Assembly (NCBI RefSeq): GCF_003966145.1
Contig: NZ_RXNR01000019.1
Coordinates: 1 to 64,000 of the forward strand
Length of the DNA: 64,000 nt
Source of the DNA: Lysinibacillus telephonicus
Lineage (GTDB): Bacteria > Bacillota > Bacilli > Bacillales_A > Planococcaceae
Direction of reading: 5' to 3'
In this document: positions 25,783 through 35,122 of the stretch, in pieces
How positions within the stretch are numbered: the stretch's first letter is position 1
How the letters are laid out: each line of letters opens with the position of its first letter
Position numbers and translations under genes: made by a program
The notes under the pieces: model-generated
The model's database searches: none
What the model was told of the DNA's origin: nothing
What the model saw: only the letters and a program-made list of their open reading frames with translations

Positions 25783-28707
25783 TTGACTAAAATTAACATT
25801 AATGGGGTATCCTATGAACTAACAGAAGGAGCTACAATCCTTGATATCATTAATCAAAATGGCATTGAGCATCCACAAATTTGTCATGTGCCATCAGTTG
25901 ACCCTATCCAAACTTGTGATACTTGTATCGTTGAAGTAGATGGACAATTAGTTCGTTCTTGTTCAACAAAAGCACTAGACGGCATGAATATCCAACTTCA
26001 GTCAGACAAAGCGAAAGCAGCACAAACAGAAGCAATGGACCGTCTACTAGAAAATCACATGTTATATTGTACTGTTTGTGATAATAACAACGGGAACTGT
26101 ACACTACATAACACAGTAGAAATGATGGAAATTGAACATCAAAAATATCCTTTCAAACCAAAAGTGGAACCACATGAAGTGGACATGACCCACCCATTTT
26201 ACCGTTATGATCCGAACCAATGTATCGCCTGCGGACAATGTGTAGAGGTTTGCCAAAACTTACAGGTTAACGAAACATTATCCATCGATTGGGAAGCAGA
26301 AAGACCACGTGTTATTTGGGATGACGGCGTTAACATTAATGATTCTTCATGTGTAAGTTGCGGACAATGTGTAACTGTTTGTCCATGTAACGCTTTAATG
26401 GAAAAATCAATGCTTGGGGAAGCTGGTTTTATGACTGGCTTGAAACAAGATACGTTAGATCCAATGATCGATTTAATCAAAGAAGTTGAACCAGGTTATA
26501 GCGGTATCTTCGCTATTTCTGAAGTCGAAGCTGCTATGCGAAGCAAACGTACGAAAAAGACAAAAACAGTTTGTACGTTCTGTGGTGTAGGCTGCTCATT
26601 CGAAGTTTGGACAAAAGACCGCAAAATTTTAAAAGTACAACCTTCTGACGGTCCTGTAAATGCGGTTTCTACTTGTATTAAAGGGAAATTTGGTTGGGAC
26701 TTCGTTAACTCTGAAGAACGTATTACAAAACCATTAATTCGTAAAAACGAAGAATTTGTTGAATCAACATGGGATGAAGCATTAGATTTAATTGCTTCTA
26801 AACTTGGTGGTATTCAAAAAGAATTTGGTCCTGGTTCTGTTGGTTTCATCTCTTCTTCAAAAATTACGAATGAAGAAAACTACTTAATTCAAAAAATGGC
26901 ACGTCAATTATTTGGAACAAACGATGTAGATAATTGCTCACGCTATTGTCAATCTCCTGCTACAGACGGTTTATTACGTACTGTTGGTTTCGGTGGGGAT
27001 GCTGGAACAATTAAAGACATTGCAAAAGCTGGACTTGTTATTATTGTTGGGGCAAACCCTACAGAAGGTCACCCGGTATTAGCGACTCGCGTAAAACGTG
27101 CTCATAAGTTACACGGTCAAAAATTAATCGTTGCCGATGTTCGTAAGCATGAAATGGCTGAACGCTCTGATATCTTCATGCGTCCAAAACAAGGTACGGA
27201 CCAAGTTTGGTTAATGGCCGTAACAAAATACATCATCGATCAAGGTTGGCATGATGAAGCCTTCATTAAAGAAAATGTCCATGACTTTGGAGCTTTCAAA
27301 TTTGTACTTGAAAAATACACACTTGACTATGCAGAAGAAGTAACAGGTATTTCTAAAGAAACGTTAATCAATGTTGCTGAAATGATTCGTGATGCAGACG
27401 GTACATGTGTTCTTTGGGGTATGGGTGTTACACAAAATACAGGTGGTTCTTATACATCAGCTGCTATTTCGAACCTACTTTTAGCTACTGGTAACTATCG
27501 TCGCCCAGGTGCAGGAGCTTACCCTCTTCGCGGTCATAATAACGTTCAAGGTGCTTGTGACATGGGTACATTACCAAACCTATTACCAGGTTATCAAAAA
27601 GTAACAGATGATGAAGCACGTGCTAAGTTTGAAAAAGCATATGGTGTGAAAATTCAACCGAAACCAGGTCGTAATAACCCACAAATGTTAGATGCGATTA
27701 TGGAAGGTAAAATGAAAGCTATGTATTTAGTTGGTGAAGATATGGCGTTAGTGGACGCTGATGCGAACCATGTAGATAAAGTTCTTTCATCATTAGACTT
27801 CTTTGTTGTTCAAGATGTGTTCTTATCACGAACAGCTCAATATGCAGATGTTGTTTTACCAGCAGCACCATCTCTAGAAAAAGAAGGTACATTTACGAAT
27901 ACAGAACGTCGTGTTCAACGCTTGTATCAAGTTTTACCAACACTTGGTGAATCAAAAGCCGATTGGGAAATCCTTCAATTAGTTGCTAATCGTTTAGGCG
28001 CAGAGTGGAACTACAGTCACCCAAGCGAAATCTTTGACGAAATGGCTAGCCTTTCTCCAATTTTCTCTCAAGCGAACTACGATGTATTAGAAGGATGGGG
28101 CAGCTTCAACTGGGGTAGTCACGATGGTAAAGATACACCTTTACTATATGAAGATGGCTTTAACTTCCCTGACAAAAAAGCTCGTTTTGCTTTAGACGAT
28201 TGGATGAAACCTGTTGAATATGAACCAGAGTACGATTGTCATATTAACAACGGACGTATGTTAGAACACTTCCACGAAGGTAACATGACAAATAAATCGA
28301 AAGGTATTCAATCGAAAGTACCTGAAATTTTCGTAGAAGTATCGCCTGAAATGGCAAAAGAGCGTGGCATTGAAGATGGAACGTTATTACGTTTAGTGTC
28401 TCCATATGGCGCATTAAAATTAAATGCCCTAGTAACAGATCGTGTTCAAGGTAACGAACTATTCTTACCAATGAACTCTACTAGCAAAGATTCAGCGATC
28501 AACTTCTTAACTGGTGGAGGTGCCGATGTGAATACATCAACACCTGCTTATAAACAAACAAAAGTTCGAGTAGAAGTATTGAAAGCAAAAGGAAAATCAC
28601 CACTTCCTAGAACAAACCCAAGAAATAAAAAACGTCACCCACAAAATGGTGTTGAAGTACAACGGAAATGGAATCGTCCGGGCTACGTTCACTTAACAAC
28701 AAATTAA
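25783..28707 (+). CDS. Formate dehydrogenase catalytic subunit 2 (molybdopterin, Fe-S)
   Basis: The 974-residue paralogue of the locus 1 enzyme, with the same order of domains: [2Fe-2S] (Cys34, 45, 48, 60), His-Cys cluster (His92, Cys96, 99, 106), two ferredoxin clusters (147-157 and 190-202), and molybdopterin domain with cluster Cys264, 267, 271, 298. The metal ligand is Cys389, followed by Gln390 as in copy 1. The start is a TTG (25783) eight nt after AAAGGAGG. It heads an operon with DUF1641 and an Mrp-type ATPase. The two copies differ mainly in linkers and partner genes, suggesting different conditions of use. It resembles YjgC/YrhE. Confidence 0.92.
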   Translation: MTKININGVSYELTEGATILDIINQNGIEHPQICHVPSVDPIQTCDTCIVEVDGQLVRSCSTKALDGMNIQLQSDKAKAAQTEAMDRLLENHMLYCTVCDNNNGNCTLHNTVEMMEIEHQKYPFKPKVEPHEVDMTHPFYRYDPNQCIACGQCVEVCQNLQVNETLSIDWEAERPRVIWDDGVNINDSSCVSCGQCVTVCPCNALMEKSMLGEAGFMTGLKQDTLDPMIDLIKEVEPGYSGIFAISEVEAAMRSKRTKKTKTVCTFCGVGCSFEVWTKDRKILKVQPSDGPVNAVSTCIKGKFGWDFVNSEERITKPLIRKNEEFVESTWDEALDLIASKLGGIQKEFGPGSVGFISSSKITNEENYLIQKMARQLFGTNDVDNCSRYCQSPATDGLLRTVGFGGDAGTIKDIAKAGLVIIVGANPTEGHPVLATRVKRAHKLHGQKLIVADVRKHEMAERSDIFMRPKQGTDQVWLMAVTKYIIDQGWHDEAFIKENVHDFGAFKFVLEKYTLDYAEEVTGISKETLINVAEMIRDADGTCVLWGMGVTQNTGGSYTSAAISNLLLATGNYRRPGAGAYPLRGHNNVQGACDMGTLPNLLPGYQKVTDDEARAKFEKAYGVKIQPKPGRNNPQMLDAIMEGKMKAMYLVGEDMALVDADANHVDKVLSSLDFFVVQDVFLSRTAQYADVVLPAAPSLEKEGTFTNTERRVQRLYQVLPTLGESKADWEILQLVANRLGAEWNYSHPSEIFDEMASLSPIFSQANYDVLEGWGSFNWGSHDGKDTPLLYEDGFNFPDKKARFALDDWMKPVEYEPEYDCHINNGRMLEHFHEGNMTNKSKGIQSKVPEIFVEVSPEMAKERGIEDGTLLRLVSPYGALKLNALVTDRVQGNELFLPMNSTSKDSAINFLTGGGADVNTSTPAYKQTKVRVEVLKAKGKSPLPRTNPRNKKRHPQNGVEVQRKWNRPGYVHLTTN

Positions 28708-28722
28708 TGAAGGAGTGAAAGA

Positions 28723-29199
28723 ATGGCTACACCAATTAGTACGGTTAAAAAACAACAATTAACAGAAGAACAAATTAAAGAGCAGAAGTTAGAGAACTTA
28801 AAACAACTTCTTTCCGAAAATGAAGATACAATAAATGAAATCTTTTCGATTTTAGGAGATTTAAATGCTATCGGTGCTCTTGAAGCTGTGACAAAACTAC
28901 TTGAAGCAAAAGAAGAAGTTGCTCATATTGTATTAGGTCAGGTAACTCGTAAGCCTGTTACAAATATCATCAACAACTTAATGGGGGCTGCCGGTGCTTT
29001 ATCGGCAATGGACCCAGAAAAAACAACAAAACTTATCGAGAGTTTAACTACTGGCTTAGATGAAGCAAACAAAGCGGTAGACACTGACGAAAAAGTCAGT
29101 GTCTTCAAGCTTGCAAAAATGCTAAATGATCCTGATGTGAATCGTGCCATGAACTTTGGCATTCACTTCTTAAAAGGACTTGGCAAAGGCTTAAAATAG
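28723..29199 (+). CDS. DUF1641 protein, partner subunit of formate dehydrogenase 2
   Basis: A 158-residue helical protein, homologous to the DUF1641 gene of locus 1: same core (ALEAVTKLLEAKEEVAHIVL) and a C-terminal FGIHFLKGLGKGLK helix in place of LLEGMGEVF. It lies 15 bp after the catalytic gene with its own AAGGAG. Its repeat beside both catalytic subunits supports a structural or electron-transfer partnership rather than chance adjacency. Confidence 0.88.
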   Translation: MATPISTVKKQQLTEEQIKEQKLENLKQLLSENEDTINEIFSILGDLNAIGALEAVTKLLEAKEEVAHIVLGQVTRKPVTNIINNLMGAAGALSAMDPEKTTKLIESLTTGLDEANKAVDTDEKVSVFKLAKMLNDPDVNRAMNFGIHFLKGLGKGLK

Positions 29200-29214
29200 A
29201 AAGGAGGGTATGAA

Positions 29215-30261
29215 ATGTTAACAAACGATAACATTTTAAATGCACTAAAGCATGTTGAAGACCCAGAACTTCATAAAAGCGTTGTTGAGTTAAATATGGT
29301 TCGCAATATAAAAATTGACGGCACCCATGTTTCTCTTGACGTAATCTTAACAATCAAAGGTTGTCCGTTAAAAGCGAAGATTCAACAAGATATTGAACAA
29401 GCTTTAAAAAATATTGGAGCTACAAGCGTCTCCCTTCAATTCGGTTCTATGACGGATGAAGAACGTCGCACACTAACAGCTACCCTAAAAGCTCAAAACG
29501 TAACAGATCAAGGGATGCCTAAAATGCTGCAACCTAATTCCGGTGTCAAATTTATTGCTGTTACGAGTGGTAAAGGCGGTGTCGGCAAGTCGACTGTTAC
29601 AATTAATTTAGCAACTGCCCTTGCCCGTCTTGGAAAAAAAGTTGGTATTGTCGATGCAGACATTTATGGCTTTAGTATTCCAGCTATGATGAAAATTGAT
29701 CAAAAACCAACAATGATTGACCAAACAGCTATTCCAGTTGAGAGCAATGGTGTGAAAGTCATGTCGATGGGCTTTTTCTCTAAGGATAATCAACCTGTTA
29801 TGTGGCGCGGACCAATGCTTAACAAATGGATTCGCAATTTCCTTGCCAACACTCACTGGGGTGAATTAGATTATCTCCTACTAGACTTACCACCCGGTAC
29901 AGGAGATGTTGCCATCGATGTAGCTGCAATGATTCCACAAGCAGAAGAAATCATTGTGACTACCCCGCACAATGCCGCTTCCCATGTGGCAACGCGCTCA
30001 GGTCTAATGGCTCAACATACGAAACATAAGATTTTAGGTGTTGTTGAAAATATGGCTTATTTTGAAAATGCAGATGGTGAAAAGAACTATCTATTCGGTC
30101 AAGGTGGAGCAGAGAAATTGGCAGATGAACTTAATACACATATCATTGCTCGAGTACCATTTGCTAAGCCGGAGGAAAACACAGGTTCTTCGGTTTATGA
30201 CGAAGACTCAGTTGTTGGTGAAGTATTTACTCATCTAGCAGAAGATATTATTTATCGATAA
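29215..30261 (+). CDS. Mrp/NBP35-family Fe-S carrier ATPase (SalA-like)
   Basis: A 348-residue protein with an N-terminal MIP18/DUF59 domain (1-90, with the conserved Cys in TIKGCPLK) and a deviant-Walker ATPase domain (SGKGGVGKS near 119; DADIYGFSIP; LDLPPGTGD). The CxxC that binds a bridging cluster in many Mrp proteins is absent (YFENADGEKNYLFG). I believe the Bacillus SalA class also lacks it. AAGGAGG precedes the ATG. Cotranscription with a multi-cluster formate dehydrogenase suggests a dedicated assembly factor, though family members also act generally or as regulators. A terminator follows. Confidence 0.88.
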   Translation: MLTNDNILNALKHVEDPELHKSVVELNMVRNIKIDGTHVSLDVILTIKGCPLKAKIQQDIEQALKNIGATSVSLQFGSMTDEERRTLTATLKAQNVTDQGMPKMLQPNSGVKFIAVTSGKGGVGKSTVTINLATALARLGKKVGIVDADIYGFSIPAMMKIDQKPTMIDQTAIPVESNGVKVMSMGFFSKDNQPVMWRGPMLNKWIRNFLANTHWGELDYLLLDLPPGTGDVAIDVAAMIPQAEEIIVTTPHNAASHVATRSGLMAQHTKHKILGVVENMAYFENADGEKNYLFGQGGAEKLADELNTHIIARVPFAKPEENTGSSVYDEDSVVGEVFTHLAEDIIYR

Positions 30262-30310
30262 TATAAAAAATGGTTCGGTTATAAGACCGCTTCCATATAA
30301 GACAAGCATT

Positions 30311-30353
30311 CAACCAGTTGTAGGATTAACCCTGCAACTGGTTGTTTCATTTT
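30311..30353 (+). terminator. Terminator of formate dehydrogenase locus 2
   Basis: A perfect 10-bp stem, CAACCAGTTG (30311-30320) with CAACTGGTTG (30335-30344), plus inner pairs and a T-rich tail. It lies 50 bp after the Mrp-type gene. Confidence 0.88.
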
Positions 30354-30437
30354 AATTGTATTTACTCATTATTAAATATTGAATGACTACTTAACTACTC
30401 CCCCTCTAATTTTGCCTACATTATTTCTATTTTCCAT

Positions 30438-30500
30438 AAAAAAACACCTTCTAATTGAATTCTAGGTATGTAGACCCTAATTCAACCGAAGATGTTTATT
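30438..30500 (-). terminator. Terminator downstream of the 97-residue gene
   Basis: A long imperfect hairpin (AAACACCTTC / GAAGATGTTT with an inner TTGAATT-type stem), followed on the minus strand by a run of seven T. It ends leftward transcription from 30859. The rest of the 30262-30565 gap holds nothing recognisable. Confidence 0.65.
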
Positions 30501-30565
30501 ATTTATCTATTATTAAAAAATGAACACGTATTATATGTTGAGTGGTATTCACTAACATAATCCTA

Positions 30566-30859
30566 TTAATTTATATAACCAGCTCTTCTTAAAACTTGCA
30601 TAAAATAAAAGCGATACGTATTTTTTACAAAAGTGTCTAATGGCAAACCAACATTCAATTGATACTTCGTAAAAATAAAATAAAATCTTTTATCCCATTT
30701 TAAACGTAGCAATTCGCCTGCATCTTCACCATATTTCTCAGTAAATTCTATAATTAAAGGTTCAATCATATCTTTGCAATAGTCTTTTAAATTTGCAAGA
30801 GCGTCGATATCTTTCTCCCTTTGAAAACGCGTAATCCAATCTATTAATTGCTCGTTCAT
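30566..30859 (-). CDS. 97-residue helical protein, unknown
   Basis: A short, charged, aromatic-rich protein (RFQREKDIDALANL at the start, FVKNTYRFYFMQVLRRAGYIN at the end). It has no cysteines apart from one, no signal peptide and no membrane helix. It has a plausible AAGGATGG ribosome binding site and its own terminator, which argues for a real gene. I do not recognise a family. It is 116 bp upstream of nothing it obviously serves; rnz is transcribed toward it and may be cotranscribed. Confidence 0.6.
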   Translation of the reverse strand: MNEQLIDWITRFQREKDIDALANLKDYCKDMIEPLIIEFTEKYGEDAGELLRLKWDKRFYFIFTKYQLNVGLPLDTFVKNTYRFYFMQVLRRAGYIN

Positions 30860-30975
30860 TATTGTTATCCATCCTTCTAGTTATTGAGTTCTTTCTATAT
30901 AATATAAAAGTTTTTTATTGTCTAATTTTTGGCGAATAGCGTTCATATGATTGCTGTTTCATTTAAAATTAAATA

Positions 30976-31914
30976 TTACTCTTCCATCAATTCATCATTC
31001 TTCCATGTAAAAACTGAAAAGTCATTTGCTATAAACGTATTCGGGAAAATTTCTTTCGCCTCATTTAATAAACTTTGTAGATCATAAGGTAAAAAGCGAG
31101 CACTTATATGATTTAAAATAATGTTTTTAGCTTCTGCATCTCGTGCTACCATTGCGGCTTCAATATTTGTTGAATGCCCATAGCTAGCTGCAAGATGTGC
31201 TGTATCATGGTCGAAGGTTGCTTCATGAACTATAATATCCGCACCTGTACTTAAAGTTTTCGAGCTTTCACAATATTTTGTATCTCCTAAAATCGTTACA
31301 ATAAAACCTTTTTTAGGTGCTGCCGTTACTTCCTCACTATAAACAACAGTACCATTCTCAAGTGTCACATTTTCCCCATTTTTTAATTTTCCTAGTAAGG
31401 GACCCTTTGGGACGCCAAGTTCACGTGTTTTTTCGACTAATAATTCTCCTGGCAAAGGTTTTTGTTCTATACGATATCCATAACAAGGTAATACATGCTC
31501 AAGTTCCTTGGCAACAACTTTAAATTGATCGTCCTCAAACACAACCCCCTCTTGAACTTCTACAAATTCAAGCGGATATGTTAAATGCGTCTTTGAGATT
31601 TCAAATGAGGCTGTAATCCATTCTTTTAGCCCTTTAGGTCCATAAATAGTTAGCGTGTCTTCACCACCTAAAAAAGAACGAGAGCTTAAAAATCCAGGCA
31701 ACCCAAAAATATGGTCTCCATGCAAGTGTGTTATAAAAACTTTTTCTATTTTTCTAGGTCTAATGGATGTATGTAAAATACGATGTTGAGTTGCCTCCCC
31801 GCAATCAAAAAGCCAAATTGTTCCACGCTCATCTAAAAGCTTTAACGCTAGAGCACTTGTATTTCGTTCTTTAGAAGGCATTCCTGCTCCTGTTCCTAAA
31901 AATTGTAGCTGCAT
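30976..31914 (-). CDS. rnz: Ribonuclease Z
   Basis: tRNA 3' processing endonuclease that matures tRNA precursors lacking an encoded CCA. The 312 residues match the Bacillus enzyme (about 307). Zinc motif HxHxDH at residues 63-68 (THLHGDHIFGLPG), a central exosite arm (residues 150-190), ILGDTKYC with a metal-bridging Asp near 212, and the C-terminal NHISARF. GGAGG precedes the ATG. It is 27 bp after dinB and likely on the same transcript, a pairing that recalls the Bacillus yqj region (rnz and polYA close by). Confidence 0.95.
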   Translation of the reverse strand: MQLQFLGTGAGMPSKERNTSALALKLLDERGTIWLFDCGEATQHRILHTSIRPRKIEKVFITHLHGDHIFGLPGFLSSRSFLGGEDTLTIYGPKGLKEWITASFEISKTHLTYPLEFVEVQEGVVFEDDQFKVVAKELEHVLPCYGYRIEQKPLPGELLVEKTRELGVPKGPLLGKLKNGENVTLENGTVVYSEEVTAAPKKGFIVTILGDTKYCESSKTLSTGADIIVHEATFDHDTAHLAASYGHSTNIEAAMVARDAEAKNIILNHISARFLPYDLQSLLNEAKEIFPNTFIANDFSVFTWKNDELMEE

Positions 31915-31941
31915 TAGTAGCCTCCGTTCTACTCATTATCT

Positions 31942-33189
31942 TTACTCTTTCAAATCATCCAAAAAGTCTTTACTAAAGCTAGTTTTAGAAGCATAATTTG
32001 ACTTCTTGCCGATTTCAATCCCTTTTTGGATAGCACCTTTACCGAATTTCTTTTGAATTTTATTAATTAAATCATAAATTGGTTCTTGCTTCGCAAAATC
32101 CTCAAAATTAAATATCGAAAGTTGTTCAACAGATTGTTTGCGATCGATAACATTTGAAATTGTGACGCCAAGGAGACGAATCGGTGCACCATCCCATGTT
32201 TTATAAAATAGTTTTACCGCTTCTTCATAAATGACATCCTTATGATAAATTGGATTATGGAAAGTTCTGCTTCTCGTATGATTTTGCCAATCCGCATCAC
32301 GAATGAGAATGCTTAATGTTGGCCCGCATAATTTTTTCGCATCTAAACGTTCCGCTACTTTACTAGCCAGCGTGTCAAATGTCTTTTCCAATATTTCATT
32401 ATCTGTTTCATCATTCGGAAGTGTTGTCGAATTACCTACACTTTTCGTTTCATAAATCGAATTCGGGTCTACTTCACGATTATCTTCACCATTTGCTCGT
32501 GCTCGTAAACGAACACCATTTTTCCCTAAAGCTTGGCGAATCACATGCTCCTCAATATGGGCTAAATCCCCAATCGTATTAACTTTTATAGATGCCAACT
32601 TTTTTGCAGTGCTTTCACCTACACCATGCATCTCAATAACAGGCAGCGGCCATAGCTTTGTAGGGATATCCCGTTTTCTTAACACTGTAATTCCCATAGG
32701 CTTTTTCATATCAGAAGCAGTTTTTGCTAAAAATTTATTTGGTGCAATACCAATCGAACAAGGCAAATCTAGTTCATTTAAGATTCTTAACTGAATCTCC
32801 TTTGCAATTTCAATTGGGTGACGATTATCGGTGTTCTTTGTAATATCAATATAGCCTTCATCAATTGATACTGGTTCTATCAAATCTGTATAACCTCTCA
32901 AAATAGAAAACATTGCTTTTGAAGCAGCACGATATTTTGGAAAGTCTGGTGGGAGTAGAATTAAATCAGGACATTTTCGCAAAGCTTCAGCAACATTCAT
33001 TGTTGTATAAATACCTTTTGCTCGGGCTTCATAGGAACTTGTAACAATAATCCCTCTTCGCTCCTTAGGATTTCCTGCAATTGCAATCGTTTTTCCCTTC
33101 AATTCAGGATTATGCGCCTGTTCAACTGAAGCATAGAAGCTATTCATATCAACATGAAATATAATTCGTCCTTTTGACAACACCTTCAT
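31942..33189 (-). CDS. dinB: DNA polymerase IV (Y-family)
   Basis: A translesion polymerase of about 415 residues. The palm carries the catalytic carboxylates in FHVDMNSFYASVE and in SIDEGYID. It also has helix-hairpin-helix thumb motifs (MHGVGESTAKKLASI) and a little-finger domain with the QLSIFNF beta-clamp binding motif near the C-terminus. It corresponds to PolY1/YqjH. The start is placed at ATG 33189 (MKVLSKGRIIF); a GTG two codons later (33183) has better spacing to GGGGG. The frame upstream to 33234 lacks a ribosome binding site. Confidence 0.93.
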   Translation of the reverse strand: MKVLSKGRIIFHVDMNSFYASVEQAHNPELKGKTIAIAGNPKERRGIIVTSSYEARAKGIYTTMNVAEALRKCPDLILLPPDFPKYRAASKAMFSILRGYTDLIEPVSIDEGYIDITKNTDNRHPIEIAKEIQLRILNELDLPCSIGIAPNKFLAKTASDMKKPMGITVLRKRDIPTKLWPLPVIEMHGVGESTAKKLASIKVNTIGDLAHIEEHVIRQALGKNGVRLRARANGEDNREVDPNSIYETKSVGNSTTLPNDETDNEILEKTFDTLASKVAERLDAKKLCGPTLSILIRDADWQNHTRSRTFHNPIYHKDVIYEEAVKLFYKTWDGAPIRLLGVTISNVIDRKQSVEQLSIFNFEDFAKQEPIYDLINKIQKKFGKGAIQKGIEIGKKSNYASKTSFSKDFLDDLKE

Positions 33190-33322
33190 CCCCCATTCTT
33201 TAAAACAATCGATGTCTACATTAGATATTATCATAGTATTTACTCTATTTTCTTATACAAAGGTTATTTATTTTATCACCGTATGATGAAAAAATTTTTT
33301 CCAATTTCTATTAAAAATGTGA

Positions 33323-33385
33323 TTGACAAAGATATGCAACTATTATATCCTCTTTCTGTAAACCTATTATAATTTTAGGTTAACG
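33323..33385 (+). promoter_or_regulatory. bioY promoter region with BirA operator
   Basis: TTGACA is at 33323-33328. An inverted repeat GTAAACCTA-N9-TAGGTTAAC (about 33358-33384) matches the BirA box of Bacillales biotin genes (TTGTTAACC ... GGTTAACAA type). It includes TATAAT at 33368-33373, so biotin-loaded BirA would block the promoter just upstream of the ribosome binding site. Confidence 0.75.
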
Positions 33386-33401
33386 CAAAGGAGGGTGTAT
33401 T

Positions 33402-33950
33402 TTGAAATCAAAAACTTATGCCTATGCTATTACAGCAATGGGTGCAGCAATTATAGCGGTATTAGCACAAGTAACAATCCCACTGCCACTTGTTCCGATT
33501 ACAGGGCAAACGTTGGCAATTGGCCTTGTCGTTACAATTTTAGGTACAAGGTATGGAACTCTTTCTGTTATTTTATATATTTTACTTGGGGCAATTGGTG
33601 TACCTGTATTTACTGGTTTCTCAGGTGGACTTTCAATATTAGTAGGTCCGACTGGTGGTTATATCGTAGGATTCGTCCCAACAGCATTAATAATGGGAAT
33701 GTATTTGGCTAAGTTCGGTGTAACTTACCCTCAAGCAATTATTGCAAACATCATTGGAATGGTTATAACATTGTCATTTGGAACAACATGGTTAAAAATT
33801 GTTGGTGACTTGTCTTGGACTGCTGCTTTTATGGGAGGGGCTGCTCCGTTTATTATTGTAGGAATTATTAAAGCAGCTGCTGCCGCTTGGCTCGGCGTAC
33901 TTATTCGCAAACGTTTATTAAATGCACAATTACTTCAGCAGCTAGCATAA
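33402..33950 (+). CDS. bioY: Biotin transporter S component
   Basis: The 182-residue membrane protein with six helices is the substrate-binding component of an ECF biotin transporter. It shows the BioY core: PLPLVPITGQTLAIGL, a GARYG-like GTRYGTLSV, GVPVFTGFSGG and PTGGYIVGF. The start is a TTG at 33402 behind AAAGGAGGG. No energising EcfA/EcfT genes are nearby, so it must use shared components or work alone. The BirA operator upstream makes the assignment firm. Confidence 0.95.
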   Translation: MKSKTYAYAITAMGAAIIAVLAQVTIPLPLVPITGQTLAIGLVVTILGTRYGTLSVILYILLGAIGVPVFTGFSGGLSILVGPTGGYIVGFVPTALIMGMYLAKFGVTYPQAIIANIIGMVITLSFGTTWLKIVGDLSWTAAFMGGAAPFIIVGIIKAAAAAWLGVLIRKRLLNAQLLQQLA

Positions 33951-33978
33951 TTATTTATTTTACTCTAGTTTATACGAT

Positions 33979-34018
33979 AAAAAACGAACTACTCGTAAAA
34001 AACGAATAGTTCGTTTTT
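33979..34018. terminator. Terminator after bioY
   Basis: Stem AAAACGAACTA with CGAATAGTTCGTTTT, one mismatch, with A and T runs on both sides. It follows bioY by 28 bp. Confidence 0.88.
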
Positions 34019-34128
34019 AATTGAGACGAACTCTGAAAATCACATTTTAAAAGTATAAGCTGAGCAAAACAAGTCTTAATTCATGTCAACAAAAAAACTT
34101 GTCATCCCAATTCATTTAATACTATTAA

Positions 34129-34505
34129 CTAATTCTGTTCCATACGAGTTATCTATCGCACAAAGCCATTCGCCTTATAAATTTTTCTTAAATACATAAG
34201 TTGCACTTCTATCCATTGAATATTGATTATCCATATTATCGGCTTCTAGGAGGTTTGGGAAATTACTAAAGCTGTATCACCTGATTCTAAAATAATCATT
34301 TCTCCCTGTGTTGGTTCAAGAGTATTGTTAAAGTATTTTGATATTGCTATAAATGCTTTTTTGATTTCATCTTTACCTTGTGCAATTGTACCTGGTTTTA
34401 CGACTAAGATTGCATTCTCCGTATAGTAATTCATCAACCCATCAAAATCCTCTTGCTTTATCGAAAGGTCACATTCTTAATAACCTCTTTCAATTCGTGT
34501 TCCAA
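34129..34505 (-). pseudogene. Decayed YybH-like (SnoaL/NTF2-fold) gene
   Basis: A TTG start behind GGAGG (34505) opens [10 protein letters not shown], then the frame shifts near 34475. The next frame gives [48 protein letters not shown] and [10 protein letters not shown], ending prematurely near 34250. A further shift continues [20 protein letters not shown], and a last one yields GEWLCAIDNSYG, ending at 34129. The parts line up in order with the roughly 125-residue Bacillus YybH protein. Three single-base lesions make it non-functional. An intact 63-codon frame (34246-34437) is only the middle piece. Confidence 0.82.
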
Positions 34506-34547
34506 CTATAGCCTCCTTATATGGCCGATAACTAGGAATAATGCTTT

Positions 34548-35105
34548 TTAATATTTAATCGAAAAATAAGTCCAATTATATACCCTTTGATTTCCAACAA
34601 GCTGATTATATGATTGATCTTTAACAAACACTTTTGTTGAAACGTCTTCTAGTGTTTCAAGAACAGCTGGTTTATCATCAAAATAATAATCTAAATTTAA
34701 TTTTTTTATAATATCTGTTTTTTCATGATCCTGCATACCACAGTAAAAATGATCGTCCTTTACAGGAAAACCTTTTTCTTTTATCCACTGTCTTGTTTGG
34801 GAACAATATTGCTTTGGACGTGAAGTAATGTAATAAATTTCATGCCCTTCATTTTCAAGCTTATTTAAAAATTCAATTGCTCCCTCATAAGCCGGACAAT
34901 CTGTAAAATAAATTTCCTCTAGAAGATTTGACCACATTTTGCCGCCTTCTTCTTTGTCTAAACCAAATGCTTCGTGTATTTCTACTGTCTTTAATTCACG
35001 AAAAACTTCTAAACCAACATTCAGGTTTAATTTTTGATTATAAATATGAAATGCATGTTCCCTTAGATTAATGAGAGTATCATCTATATCAAAGCCAAAT
35101 TTCAC
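34548..35105 (-). CDS. HAD-family 5'-nucleotidase-like phosphatase
   Basis: A 185-residue HAD hydrolase with the nucleophile motif FDIDDT at residues 4-9 (Asp5/Asp7), motif II in YYITSRP near 93, a lysine near 125, and the acidic FDDKPAVLE near 143. It resembles the NT5C/YqfW-type nucleotidases that remove phosphate from small nucleotides or phosphorylated metabolites. The start is a GTG behind TAGGAG. It is the last gene of ribA-ribD-monooxygenase-phosphatase, 17 bp after the monooxygenase. In that setting it could dephosphorylate the ribityl-pyrimidine product of RibD; this is inference. Confidence 0.82.
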   Translation of the reverse strand: MKFGFDIDDTLINLREHAFHIYNQKLNLNVGLEVFRELKTVEIHEAFGLDKEEGGKMWSNLLEEIYFTDCPAYEGAIEFLNKLENEGHEIYYITSRPKQYCSQTRQWIKEKGFPVKDDHFYCGMQDHEKTDIIKKLNLDYYFDDKPAVLETLEDVSTKVFVKDQSYNQLVGNQRVYNWTYFSIKY

Positions 35106-35122
35106 AAAAGCTCCTACTTTCC

